Positions 1 to 7,000 of a stretch of 64,000 bases of DNA are shown here, piece by piece. This DNA is from Photobacterium sanctipauli (GTDB taxonomy: Bacteria; Pseudomonadota; Gammaproteobacteria; Enterobacterales; Vibrionaceae), in contig NZ_PYMA01000021.1 in assembly GCF_003026495.1 (NCBI RefSeq), positions 1 through 64,000 on the forward strand, in the 5' to 3' direction. The notes beneath the pieces are model-generated. The model had not been told where the DNA came from and ran no database searches. It saw only the letters and a list, made by a program, of their open reading frames with translations. Position numbers and translations under genes: made by a program. The stretch's first letter is position 1. Every line of letters begins with the position of its first letter.

Positions 1-8
1 GTTTGAGT

Positions 9-85
9 GGAGCGGTAGTTCAGTTGGTTAGAATACCGGCCTGTCACGCCGGGGGTCGCGGGTTCGAGTCCCGTCCGCTCCGCCA
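9..85 (+). tRNA. tRNA-Asp (GUC)
   Basis: A 77-nt cloverleaf. The acceptor stem GGAGCGG pairs with CCGCTCC and is followed by GCCA, so the CCA end is encoded. The D-arm is GTTCAGTTGGTTAGAAT, the anticodon loop is CTGTCAC with anticodon GTC, and the T-loop is GGTTCGAGTCC. GUC reads the Asp codons GAC and GAU. The gene starts 9 bases into the window, so it may be the last gene of an rRNA or tRNA operon lying further left; that cannot be seen here. Confidence 0.97.
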
Positions 86-96
86 CTTATTAGAAA

Positions 97-122
97 CCTC
101 AGTCGAAAGGCTGAGGTTTTTT
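97..122 (+). terminator. Terminator of tRNA-Asp
   Basis: CCTCAGTC and GGCTGAGG form an 8-bp stem closed by a GAAA tetraloop and followed by six T residues. It starts 11 nt after the tRNA CCA end, so it ends the tRNA transcript. Confidence 0.9.
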
Positions 123-184
123 GCATTTCAGAAGAGGATGTTCGTTCTTCGGACGAATGAGTCCCGCTCGTGCGCGAGTCCGAT

Positions 185-246
185 GGAGCGCCAGCCCGGC
201 CGTTCCGCCACCTATTAAGAAGCCTCGTCGAAAGACGGGGCTTTTT
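185..246 (+). pseudogene. Decayed tRNA-Asp remnant with its own terminator
   Basis: GGAGCG at 185-190 can pair with CGTTCC at 201-206 and is followed by GCCA, matching both acceptor ends of the intact tRNA-Asp upstream. The whole middle of the tRNA is missing, with only 10 nt between the arms. The following bases CACCTATTAAGAA resemble CACTTATTAGAAA after the real tRNA. A second GAAA-loop terminator follows (stem GCCTCGTC/GACGGGGC, 222-241, then TTTTT). I infer a tandem tRNA-Asp duplication in which the second copy lost its core. It cannot work as a tRNA. Confidence 0.6.
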
Positions 247-366
247 ACGTTTGGCTTCGCTAGACATACCCATTTACAACTATTTGAAGTAAGACTTTGC
301 TTCTGGCTTGTGTTTGGGTGGTTTGTTATGAGAGGGTAACGGCAATTGATTTTATGGGAGTCACAA

Positions 367-666
367 ATGAAGTTTTTCTTTGAACGAACGGAATCTGCAA
401 CTGATATTAAAATCGTTCTAAAGCCCCACTCGCTTTACGCAATGTTACTGATGCTGACACTTTGGCTAGGCAATGACTTGCTCCTGCAGTCTGCCCCGAT
501 CAGCCAGGTTTTGATGCCAGTATTTATCGTGTTTATGGTGATCCGCTTTTTCTCGTTAATCAAAGTGCAGAAAGAAGTGATTGTGGCGATGAAGCAAGGC
601 AAGGTTGCGACTCAAGGCAGCAAGTTTTCTTTCACGAACCCGTTCACCTACATCATCAGTAAGTAA
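367..666 (+). CDS. Small two-helix inner-membrane protein, unknown function
   Basis: A 99-residue protein that I cannot assign to a named family. It has a charged N-terminus (MKFFFERTESATDIKI) and two closely spaced hydrophobic segments: roughly residues 24-40 (YAMLLMLTLWLGNDLLL) and 46-62 (ISQVLMPVFIVFMVIRFF). The C-terminal tail is basic. This suggests a small inner-membrane protein with a short hairpin between helices. An in-frame codon at 346 would extend it, but ATG 367 has a GGGAG ribosome site about 8 nt upstream and was chosen. It stands alone between the tRNA-Asp remnant and the exporter gene. No role can be inferred from its neighbours. Confidence 0.7.
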   Translation: MKFFFERTESATDIKIVLKPHSLYAMLLMLTLWLGNDLLLQSAPISQVLMPVFIVFMVIRFFSLIKVQKEVIVAMKQGKVATQGSKFSFTNPFTYIISK

Positions 667-762
667 TCATTCCTAATGGGAAATAATCCCTTAATACCAC
701 GCTGATTATCCTCTCCCCCTGTTACGTGCATAATAGATAGAATTCACAATACGGGGGGAAGA

Positions 763-1959
763 ATGGGATCATTTAGCTGGAAGCCGCTGTTATTAGCCTG
801 CCTGATCGTCAGTATCGGGCAATTTAGTCTAGGGTTGATCTTTCCCTCCTTGCCGTGGATCGCGGCTGATCTTCATTTGAGTACCGAACAGGCGCAATTG
901 CTTGTGTCCGGGTATTTGTTTGGTTTTGGTACGTCTCAGCTTGCCTATGGCCCATTGTCGGATGTGTTCGGACGTCGCCCCGTACTGCTCTCTGGTTTAT
1001 TAATTTCCCTATTGGGCTTGGTACTGGCGGTCGCATTTGCTGACGATTTCTCTTGGTTACTTACTGGGCGGGCTATTCAAGGTGTCGGTGCTGGTAGTGT
1101 GGCTGTGCTGGCTAGGGCGACCATTCGCGATAGTTACCAGCGCCAAGACTTGGTCAAGGCAATGACATGGCTGGCTATCGTCGCTGCCTTCACCCCGATA
1201 GTGGCCCCCGTGATTGGGGGGATGCTAAACCATTATGCGGGCTGGCTATCGGTGTTTATCCTGTTATTGGCTTACATTGCCATCGTGTGGTTAGTCCTGC
1301 TGTTTACGTTTAAAGAAACCTTAGCCAAGGCATCAGCCCCACAATCTGTGGGTGGGCTAGCCCGCTCCTACTTTTCGCTTATCCATGAACGCCACTTTCT
1401 ATCTTTTGCAGGTATCGGCTGGGTTAACTTCTCCTTGGTGGTGATTTCGATATCACTGATGCCGTTTATTATGCAGGTGCAAATCGGGCTTTCTTCCGAG
1501 CAGTATGCACTGTGGGCGATGGTGCCGGCCTTTGGCTTGTTGTGTGGTGGTTTGGTGTGTCAGCGGTTGCGTCCAAAATTGGGAACAAAACGCATGCTGC
1601 AATTGGCGCCGTTGCTCCATTTCGTCGCGGGGTCGGTGCTGATTGCGGCTCCGCTTGAACCAGCATGGATGAGCCTTGGCCATTTCCTGTTGGCGATGGC
1701 TAACGGTATCGCATTCCCATGTGCCCAATCCTTGTTGTTGGTTCCCTATGCCAAGAAAGCCGGTACCGTAGCTGCGTTATCGGGAGCATGCCAGATGGTG
1801 TTTGCATCTTTGATTAGTAATAGTTTGCTTAAGCTTGGGATCAGCGATGCATGGCATCTGGGGGGCGTGATGGTGATCGGGGCGGTGTTAGGCCTGCTGC
1901 TGGGTGTGATCGGTACCCAAAGCGAAAGCGGCCAACGTGCAGTGGCAGCACTTAGCTGA
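763..1959 (+). CDS. MFS multidrug exporter, Bcr/CflA family
   Basis: The 398-residue product has about twelve hydrophobic segments, the normal layout of a major facilitator. The family's motif A lies in the loop between helices 2 and 3 (GPLSDVFGRRPVLL, about residues 65-78). The stretch GRAIQGVGAG is typical of drug:H+ antiporters of the Bcr/CflA type. Such proteins export drugs such as bicyclomycin, or amphipathic toxins, in exchange for protons across the inner membrane; the substrate cannot be read from sequence. The start ATG is preceded by a GGGGGGAAG ribosome site. The gene is not obviously in an operon: about 96 bp separate it from the gene before, and a lipoprotein gene follows after about 40 bp. 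Confidence 0.88.
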   Translation: MGSFSWKPLLLACLIVSIGQFSLGLIFPSLPWIAADLHLSTEQAQLLVSGYLFGFGTSQLAYGPLSDVFGRRPVLLSGLLISLLGLVLAVAFADDFSWLLTGRAIQGVGAGSVAVLARATIRDSYQRQDLVKAMTWLAIVAAFTPIVAPVIGGMLNHYAGWLSVFILLLAYIAIVWLVLLFTFKETLAKASAPQSVGGLARSYFSLIHERHFLSFAGIGWVNFSLVVISISLMPFIMQVQIGLSSEQYALWAMVPAFGLLCGGLVCQRLRPKLGTKRMLQLAPLLHFVAGSVLIAAPLEPAWMSLGHFLLAMANGIAFPCAQSLLLVPYAKKAGTVAALSGACQMVFASLISNSLLKLGISDAWHLGGVMVIGAVLGLLLGVIGTQSESGQRAVAALS

Positions 1960-2000
1960 TCAACCATACTTAAGGCAGTTCTTTTATTGGAGGAATTGTG

Positions 2001-2339
2001 ATGGCTAGTTGGGTGATTCGATGTTTGGCTGGGTGTGTCATCCTGATGCTTGCGGGCTGCGCAGGCTATCATGAAAATGAACTAGCCAAGCAGCAAGAAT
2101 GGGAGCAGTTAGGTGAGTATCATGGCGGGCAAGGCTACCGGGAGTGGTCAAACAACGATCTGAATAAGCACGGGGCTTTATCGGAAACGGATTATGAAAA
2201 GTATCGCGCGGGTTATTTGCAAGGGCGGTTTGAGTATTGCAGCGGCAGGAATAATGTCAACACGGTGCTCAACCCTGCCTACCCCGATGAGTGCAACGAC
2301 AACCGTTCTAGTTATGGCTTAGTGGAACGTGGGTATTGA
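2001..2339 (+). CDS. Lipoprotein, DUF2799-like
   Basis: A 112-residue protein with a lipoprotein signal: a positively charged start, a hydrophobic core and the lipobox LAGC (modified Cys near residue 21). The mature part has the pattern W-x2-LGxYHGxQG followed by Y-x2-Y-RAGYLQGRFEYC, which resembles the DUF2799 family of unknown function. It is probably anchored in an envelope membrane. GTG at 1998 overlaps the region, but ATG 2001 is spaced better from the GGAGGA ribosome site (1989-1994). It could be cotranscribed with the exporter gene 41 bp upstream and ends at a strong terminator shared with dapD. Confidence 0.72.
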   Translation: MASWVIRCLAGCVILMLAGCAGYHENELAKQQEWEQLGEYHGGQGYREWSNNDLNKHGALSETDYEKYRAGYLQGRFEYCSGRNNVNTVLNPAYPDECNDNRSSYGLVERGY

Positions 2340-2373
2340 TATATCGCAGGGCTTTCTAGGAGCACCTAACAAG

Positions 2374-2399
2374 AAAAAGGCTGCCGAGGCAGCCTTTTT
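2374..2399. terminator. Bidirectional terminator between lipoprotein gene and dapD
   Basis: A stem GGCTGC/GCAGCC with a 4-nt loop, flanked by five A on the left and five T on the right. It can terminate both converging transcripts. Confidence 0.9.
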
Positions 2400-2418
2400 C
2401 ATATCTACATTCAAGCAA

Positions 2419-3450
2419 TTAGTTATTGCTGTGTAGCTCGCTGTTTAGCTCAACAGCTGATTTGTTTGCCAAGCATTCGATCTGGCCTGTCACTGAGTTG
2501 CGACGGAAAAGAAGATCAGAAACGCCAGCTAGGTCGCGTGCTTTAACCATTTCAACTTCCTGGCCATTGTTGTCTAGCATGCGTACTTTTGAGCCAGCTG
2601 TAACGTATAGGCCTGATTCGATAGTACAGCGGTCGCCCATAGGGAAACCAAGACCAGCGTTAGCACCAAGTAGGCAGTTTTCGCCAATAGAAACAACAAC
2701 CGTACCGCCGCCAGATAGGGTACCCATGATAGATGCACCACCACCGATGTCTGAGCCGTTACCGACTACAACACCAGCAGAGATACGGCCTTCGACCATG
2801 CTCACGCCAGTGGTACCGGCATTGAAGTTGATGAAGCCTTCGTGCATGACTGTTGTGCCTTCACCCACGTGGGCACCAAGGCGAACGCGTGAAGTGTCAG
2901 CGATACGTATGCCAGCTGGTACAACGTAATCCACCATTTTCGGGAATTTATCTACGCAATCGACAGTAAGTGTCTCACCGTTTAGGCGAGCTTCGATCTG
3001 ACGATCGGCCAATTCTGGTAGGTCGATAGCGCCTTGGTTAGTCCAAGCGATGTTGTGCAATAGGCCGAAGATACCATCAAGCACTAGGCCGTGCGGTTGC
3101 ACTAAGCGGTTTGAAATAAGCTGTAGCTTTAGGAAGCCTTCAGCAACGGAAGTAGGTGCTTCGTCTGTTGCTAGGATAACAACCACCAATGGCTGTGAAG
3201 ACTGCGCCGCACGGCTTGCAAATTGTGCGCTTTTTTCTTCGCCAGCAGCATCAAACGCGGCAGTTAGATCCGCACTTTGTGCAGGAGTGATTTCGATTGC
3301 TTGGTTGCCTTCTTTGTAATCGACAACAGCAGCAATAGCGCTAACTAGCTCAGCTGATGGGTTAAGAATTGGGGTTGGGAAAAAAGCTTCGATGATTTTG
3401 TCATCGCGGTTCTTGGTTGCAGTACCTAGGGCTAGTGAAAAGCTGGCCAT
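2419..3450 (-). CDS. dapD: 2,3,4,5-tetrahydropyridine-2,6-dicarboxylate N-succinyltransferase
   Basis: DapD transfers a succinyl group from succinyl-CoA to tetrahydrodipicolinate in the lysine and meso-diaminopimelate pathway, which also supplies cell-wall cross-links. The 343-residue protein is the longer form of the enzyme seen in vibrios and pseudomonads, not the roughly 274-residue E. coli type. The C-terminal half carries hexapeptide-repeat text (for example GAHVGEGTTVMHEG, VVGNGSDIGGGASIMG, IGENCLLGANAGLG), which folds as a left-handed beta-helix and forms trimers. The start is the ATG at 3450, with a GGAGAA site upstream. The gene is monocistronic and converges on the lipoprotein gene. 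Its roughly 250-bp upstream region holds a 7-bp inverted repeat GGTTTCC/GGAAACC (3504-3552) but no riboswitch I can recognise. Confidence 0.95.
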   Translation of the reverse strand: MASFSLALGTATKNRDDKIIEAFFPTPILNPSAELVSAIAAVVDYKEGNQAIEITPAQSADLTAAFDAAGEEKSAQFASRAAQSSQPLVVVILATDEAPTSVAEGFLKLQLISNRLVQPHGLVLDGIFGLLHNIAWTNQGAIDLPELADRQIEARLNGETLTVDCVDKFPKMVDYVVPAGIRIADTSRVRLGAHVGEGTTVMHEGFINFNAGTTGVSMVEGRISAGVVVGNGSDIGGGASIMGTLSGGGTVVVSIGENCLLGANAGLGFPMGDRCTIESGLYVTAGSKVRMLDNNGQEVEMVKARDLAGVSDLLFRRNSVTGQIECLANKSAVELNSELHSNN

Positions 3451-3656
3451 TATTGATCGTTCTCCATACTAAAAAGGTCGAGCGCCGTTCGGCAAAGCCG
3501 AGAGGTTTCCGTTAAGGGCTCAGGTTTTTGGATCTATTCATACTTGGAAACCATCATAATGACACTTGAGCGGATATTGAAGGGGTAAAAGAGTAAACAG
3601 TTAAAAATGACGAAATTATGACTGGGATGCGGGATATATGGGAAATGAATGCATAA

Positions 3657-3679
3657 AAAAACCTCCAGATCGGAGGTTT
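3657..3679 (-). terminator. Terminator of yebG
   Basis: On the minus strand the stem AACCTCC/GGAGGTT with loop GATCT is followed by a run of T. It lies just after the yebG stop codon. Confidence 0.88.
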
Positions 3680-3706
3680 ATTCATTAACCAAAACAGTAT
3701 TTGTAC

Positions 3707-4006
3707 TTATGCTGCTTCATCTGAAGCGGCGTCAGCTACTGGCTCAGGCTTGGCAGCCTTCTTTTTTGGCGCGGCTTTTTTCTTCGCACCCAGTGCAATA
3801 AGCACTTCTTCACGCTTTTGAGCCAAGAACAGTGATAGTTCTTCTTGCTTGGCTTCATCCTCGAACAGTTTACTTTCGCCTAGCAAAGTAAACATATCAT
3901 CAGCCATATCAAGCATTTTGTCGTATGCGTCGGCTTCGGACTTAGAGGTGAAAGTCATCTTTTCTTCTCCGTTGCGCTCAACTACATATTTGACGATAAC
4001 AGCCAT
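3707..4006 (-). CDS. yebG: SOS-induced protein YebG
   Basis: YebG is a small protein of the DNA-damage (SOS) response; its biochemical role is not settled. The 99-residue product matches the family at its start (MAVIVKYVVERNGEEKMTFTSK) and in the acidic middle part (KMLDMADDMFTLL). The tail is rich in Lys, Ala and Pro (KKKAAPKKKAA), like a flexible basic tail. ATG at 4006 was preferred to the in-frame GTG at 4012, which would lie almost on the ribosome site. A canonical LexA box (4032-4047) sits about 26 bp upstream, so repression by LexA is well supported by the sequence. The gene is divergent from a DNA glycosylase-like gene. Confidence 0.93.
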   Translation of the reverse strand: MAVIVKYVVERNGEEKMTFTSKSEADAYDKMLDMADDMFTLLGESKLFEDEAKQEELSLFLAQKREEVLIALGAKKKAAPKKKAAKPEPVADAASDEAA

Positions 4007-4031
4007 GGTCACCCTCTCCGAAATTGATTTA

Positions 4032-4047
4032 CTGGCTGCTTATACAG
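4032..4047. promoter_or_regulatory. LexA (SOS) box
   Basis: CTG-N10-CAG (CTGGCTGCTTATACAG) fits the gammaproteobacterial LexA operator. It lies in the 82-bp divergent region between yebG and the Tag-like gene, so it could control both. Confidence 0.85.
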
Positions 4048-4088
4048 TAGCATGAAGGCCATTGTCCAGTGATAAGCGTGTTAATGTG

Positions 4089-4775
4089 ATGGCGAGAGAA
4101 AAATTTGCTCAAATTTATGCCCGTGCCGCAGAGCGCAAGGGTGGGGAAAGTGTGCTAGAAAGCATGTTGTCAACGCCCTTGTCGAGTGAGCAATTGAAGC
4201 TGATTGGCGATGACCGCTGGTTGGCAGCTTTTACCCAGAAGGTGTTTCAATCGGGGATCAGCTGGCAGGTTGTGCGGAATAAATGGCCAAATTTCGAAGA
4301 GGTGTTTTTTGGTTTTGATATTGAAAAAATGCTACTGATGCCCACTGAGATGTGGGAGCGAAAAGCAACCGATCCTGCGATTATTCGTCATCTGGGTAAG
4401 GTGATGACAATTCCGGAAAATGCCCACATGATCCATCAAGCCTCGGTGTCACATGGCTCATTTGCCAGTATGGTTGCCGACTGGCCGCAGGATGATATTA
4501 CAGGCCTATGGCGCTACCTGAAAAAGCACGGCAAGCGTCTTGGCGGCAATACCGGCCTCTACACCCTGAGGATCATGGGCAAAGATACATTTATCCTGAG
4601 CCAAGATGTTGAATCTTATCTGCGTAATACCAGCATTATCGACGGTGGCCGAGATACCCTGAAATCCCTAAATGCAACCCAAGCAGCCTTCTCGGAATGG
4701 CAACAAGAGTCTGGCCGACCTTTGTGCCAGATCAGCCAAATTATCGCCTTCAGCAATGGAGACAACCGCATCTAG
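4089..4775 (+). CDS. DNA-3-methyladenine glycosylase I-like protein
   Basis: A 228-residue protein similar to the Tag family, which removes 3-methyladenine from alkylated DNA. The family-like parts are FQSGISWQVVRNKWPNFEEVFFGFDIEKM and IIRHLGKVMTIPENAHMI, which align with the Tag helix-hairpin-helix core. It lacks the N-terminal Cys and C-terminal His/Cys residues that form the zinc site of E. coli Tag, so it belongs to a divergent branch and its substrate may differ. The start is uncertain: ATG 4089 was chosen, but it has no clear ribosome site, and TTG 4062 has an AAGG a few bases upstream. Divergence from yebG over a LexA box supports a role in DNA damage. Confidence 0.75.
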   Translation: MAREKFAQIYARAAERKGGESVLESMLSTPLSSEQLKLIGDDRWLAAFTQKVFQSGISWQVVRNKWPNFEEVFFGFDIEKMLLMPTEMWERKATDPAIIRHLGKVMTIPENAHMIHQASVSHGSFASMVADWPQDDITGLWRYLKKHGKRLGGNTGLYTLRIMGKDTFILSQDVESYLRNTSIIDGGRDTLKSLNATQAAFSEWQQESGRPLCQISQIIAFSNGDNRI

Positions 4776-4788
4776 GGTGTGCCAGATG

Positions 4789-5697
4789 CTAGTTTGGCGC
4801 TGTTGTACTCTGCGGTAAATTCCACTGTTGGCAAAAGGCGATAAACAGCTTGAGCAACGGGCTTTGGTATTTCTCTTTGTGGTAGAGCAACCAGTATTGG
4901 CGCTGCATATTGAGCGGAAGCTCAAGCAGTACTAACCTGCCATCATTGAGTGCATGCTCGGCGGCGCGGCGTGATAGGCAGGTAATGCCGAGCCCTGCCG
5001 CGACGCAGTTGATAATTGCTTCGGTATTGTTGAGCTCGAAAGCTTGGTGCCACAGCTCTAGCCTTGGTGAAATGCGGCTTAAAAAGAACTCCCGGGTGCC
5101 CGAGCCTGGCTCACGCAAAATCCATTGCGATTGTTCCAGATCCGATAATCTCAGCTGCTTCATTTTGGCTAGCGGATGCTCGGGGTGGCAGGCGACGACC
5201 ATCTCATCCCCGAGCCAAGGCTGCACCACTAAATCTTCTTGCTGCACCTTACCTTCAACCAAGCCGATATCCAGCTCGAACTCACCCAGCATATGGCAAA
5301 TCTGCGCCGTATTGGAAATATACAGTGACTGGTCGTTGTGGCCGGAATCCAGCCTGAAGTCACGGAGCAAGAAAGGGGTGACTTGGTTGCCGACCGTATC
5401 ACTTGAACCGATTTTAAGCTTGCCCGTAACCGGGCCTTCCTGATCGAAAAGTTGCTCGATGGCTTGGCTGCGGGCCAGTAGTTCATCGGCAAGGGGGAGC
5501 AAGCGTTTACCCTGCTCGTTGATCAGCAGGCGGTTGTTGTTGCGGTCGAACAATTTGTGATCCAACTGCTTTTCAAGCTCTGATAATGCCATGCTGACAG
5601 CGGGCTTGGACAGAAACAGCTTTTCCGCAGCTGCTGTGATAGTCAGCTCCTGCGCGACTGTCACGAAGACTTTCAATTGCCTAAGGGCGATATTCAT
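4789..5697 (-). CDS. LysR-family transcriptional regulator
   Basis: A 302-residue regulator with the usual two parts. The N-terminal winged helix-turn-helix covers about residues 1-60 (LRQLKVFVTVAQELTITAAAEKLFLSKPAVSMALSELE, with LFDR after it). A periplasmic-binding-protein-like effector domain starts near residue 90 (GKLKIGSSDTVGNQ). It resembles the CysB/YeiE-type branch. It is divergent from the TDT transporter gene with about 124 bp between starts, the classic arrangement in which a LysR protein controls its neighbour and itself. The effector is unknown. The start ATG 5697 matches the family start (MNIALRQLKVF); an in-frame codon upstream at 5742 would add 15 unrelated residues. It converges on the Tag-like gene with only 13 bp between stops. 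Confidence 0.88.
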   Translation of the reverse strand: MNIALRQLKVFVTVAQELTITAAAEKLFLSKPAVSMALSELEKQLDHKLFDRNNNRLLINEQGKRLLPLADELLARSQAIEQLFDQEGPVTGKLKIGSSDTVGNQVTPFLLRDFRLDSGHNDQSLYISNTAQICHMLGEFELDIGLVEGKVQQEDLVVQPWLGDEMVVACHPEHPLAKMKQLRLSDLEQSQWILREPGSGTREFFLSRISPRLELWHQAFELNNTEAIINCVAAGLGITCLSRRAAEHALNDGRLVLLELPLNMQRQYWLLYHKEKYQSPLLKLFIAFCQQWNLPQSTTAPN

Positions 5698-5821
5698 ATG
5701 GCACCGTTCAGATAAGTTTAACTTCTGGTTAAATGTATTCAATTATTATAAACCCATCAAATTATATACACTATTTCTGTGTTCAAAACAGGCTGGTTTC
5801 AGGCTAGAGATGGGGGTTGAG

Positions 5822-6799
5822 ATGATTCAGGCAACAAAAAGAAAAGTATTTGGTGCGCCTACACCAATGGCAGGATTGGCGCTAGGTATTGCAAGCCTGG
5901 GTTGGTGCTGGGAAAACGCGTCTGATCTCAACGGAATGGGGCAACTAGGCGGGGCAGCGATTGCTAGTTTGTTATTGGCTATTCTGCTGGTGAAATTTAT
6001 CTTGCACCCGAAATCACTATGGAACGATCTAACCCACCCGGTAGTGGGGAGTGTGGTGCCGACCTTTGCCATGGCGACCATGGTGGTATCGAATGCGATA
6101 GGCCTATATTTTCCTTTTGCTGGTGAAGCATTATGGCTGTTTGCGGTGATACTGCACATGATGTTCTTGGTGCTGTTTGTTTACCACCGCGCTGTTGAAT
6201 TTGAATTGCACCATATGGTGCCAAGCTGGTTTGTACCGCCGATTGGGATTGTTGTTGCTGATGTGGCTTTCCCGGGTGGTGAAATGCTTCCTTTGGCCGA
6301 AGGTTTATTAGTCTTTGGTATGGCAACTTATGCGGTGATGCTACCAATCATGGTTTACCGCCTGATCTTTAGCCATGAAATTCCTGATGGCGCGAAACCA
6401 ACGATTGCGATTATGGCAGCGCCAGCCAGCCTTTCGTTGGCGGGTTACCTGACGGTGATCCAATCACCGTCACCGGTTGTGGTTGGTTTGCTCGGTGGCA
6501 TTGCAGTACTGATGACGTTTGTTATCTATGTGGCCTTCTTCCGTCTGCTGCGCCTGAGCTTCAGCCCAGGCTACGCAGCCTTTACCTTCCCGATTGTGAT
6601 CAGCGCGACAGCTTTGTTCAAAACAGCGGCGTGGATGGCATCGGTTGGCGTGGCTGATGAGTATGTTTCTCAGGTATCGACACTGGCGCATATTGAGTTG
6701 TATGTGGCGACAGTGGTAGTGAGCTATGTAGCGTTGCGTTACCTTGCTTTCTACCGTCCGATTTCGCGGTTATTGAGTCCTGTTTCACACAGTGCTTAA
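5822..6799 (+). CDS. TDT-family transporter (TehA/SLAC1-type)
   Basis: A 325-residue membrane protein with about ten hydrophobic helices and the family signature PTPMAGLALGIASLGW near the N-terminus. The tellurite-resistance/dicarboxylate transporter family contains TehA-type anion channels and dicarboxylate carriers; which ion this one moves cannot be told. ATG 5822 has a GGGGG ribosome site about 6 nt upstream and was chosen. ATG 5810 (four residues longer) is possible; the reading frame open further upstream overlaps the LysR gene and is not used. Divergence from the LysR gene suggests it is that regulator's target. Confidence 0.85.
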   Translation: MIQATKRKVFGAPTPMAGLALGIASLGWCWENASDLNGMGQLGGAAIASLLLAILLVKFILHPKSLWNDLTHPVVGSVVPTFAMATMVVSNAIGLYFPFAGEALWLFAVILHMMFLVLFVYHRAVEFELHHMVPSWFVPPIGIVVADVAFPGGEMLPLAEGLLVFGMATYAVMLPIMVYRLIFSHEIPDGAKPTIAIMAAPASLSLAGYLTVIQSPSPVVVGLLGGIAVLMTFVIYVAFFRLLRLSFSPGYAAFTFPIVISATALFKTAAWMASVGVADEYVSQVSTLAHIELYVATVVVSYVALRYLAFYRPISRLLSPVSHSA

Positions 6800-6897
6800 G
6801 CCTTGGGGGATGCATGACACCTGCTGTAGTTTGTAGATTGCGGCAGCAGGTGAAGTGTTTGCAAGGTGGTTAGTACAGGGATAAATGTGTGCCTTTT

Positions 6898-6918
6898 GCC
6901 CAGTTAATCTGGGCTTTT
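6898..6918 (+). terminator. Terminator between TDT gene and recC
   Basis: GCCCAG-TTAAT-CTGGGC followed by TTTTATT. A second hairpin without a T run (CACCTGCTG/CAGCAGGTG, 6818-6852) lies between it and the TDT stop codon. Confidence 0.75.
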
Positions 6919-7000
6919 ATTCATTTCTACTTTTTGGTTTGCAGACAACCAGTTGATGGTAGACAATCAAGGGAACTTTCTCTTTGCGTGAGATCCCTGC

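Noticed and set aside
9..246. Integration site of a mobile element at tRNA-Asp
   Set aside because: The partial tRNA copy looks like an attachment site, but no integrase or phage gene is near and the space between the copies is only about 100 bp.
3451..3600. Lysine riboswitch upstream of dapD
   Set aside because: Only a simple 7-base inverted repeat is present; the size and conserved core of the lysine riboswitch are not seen.
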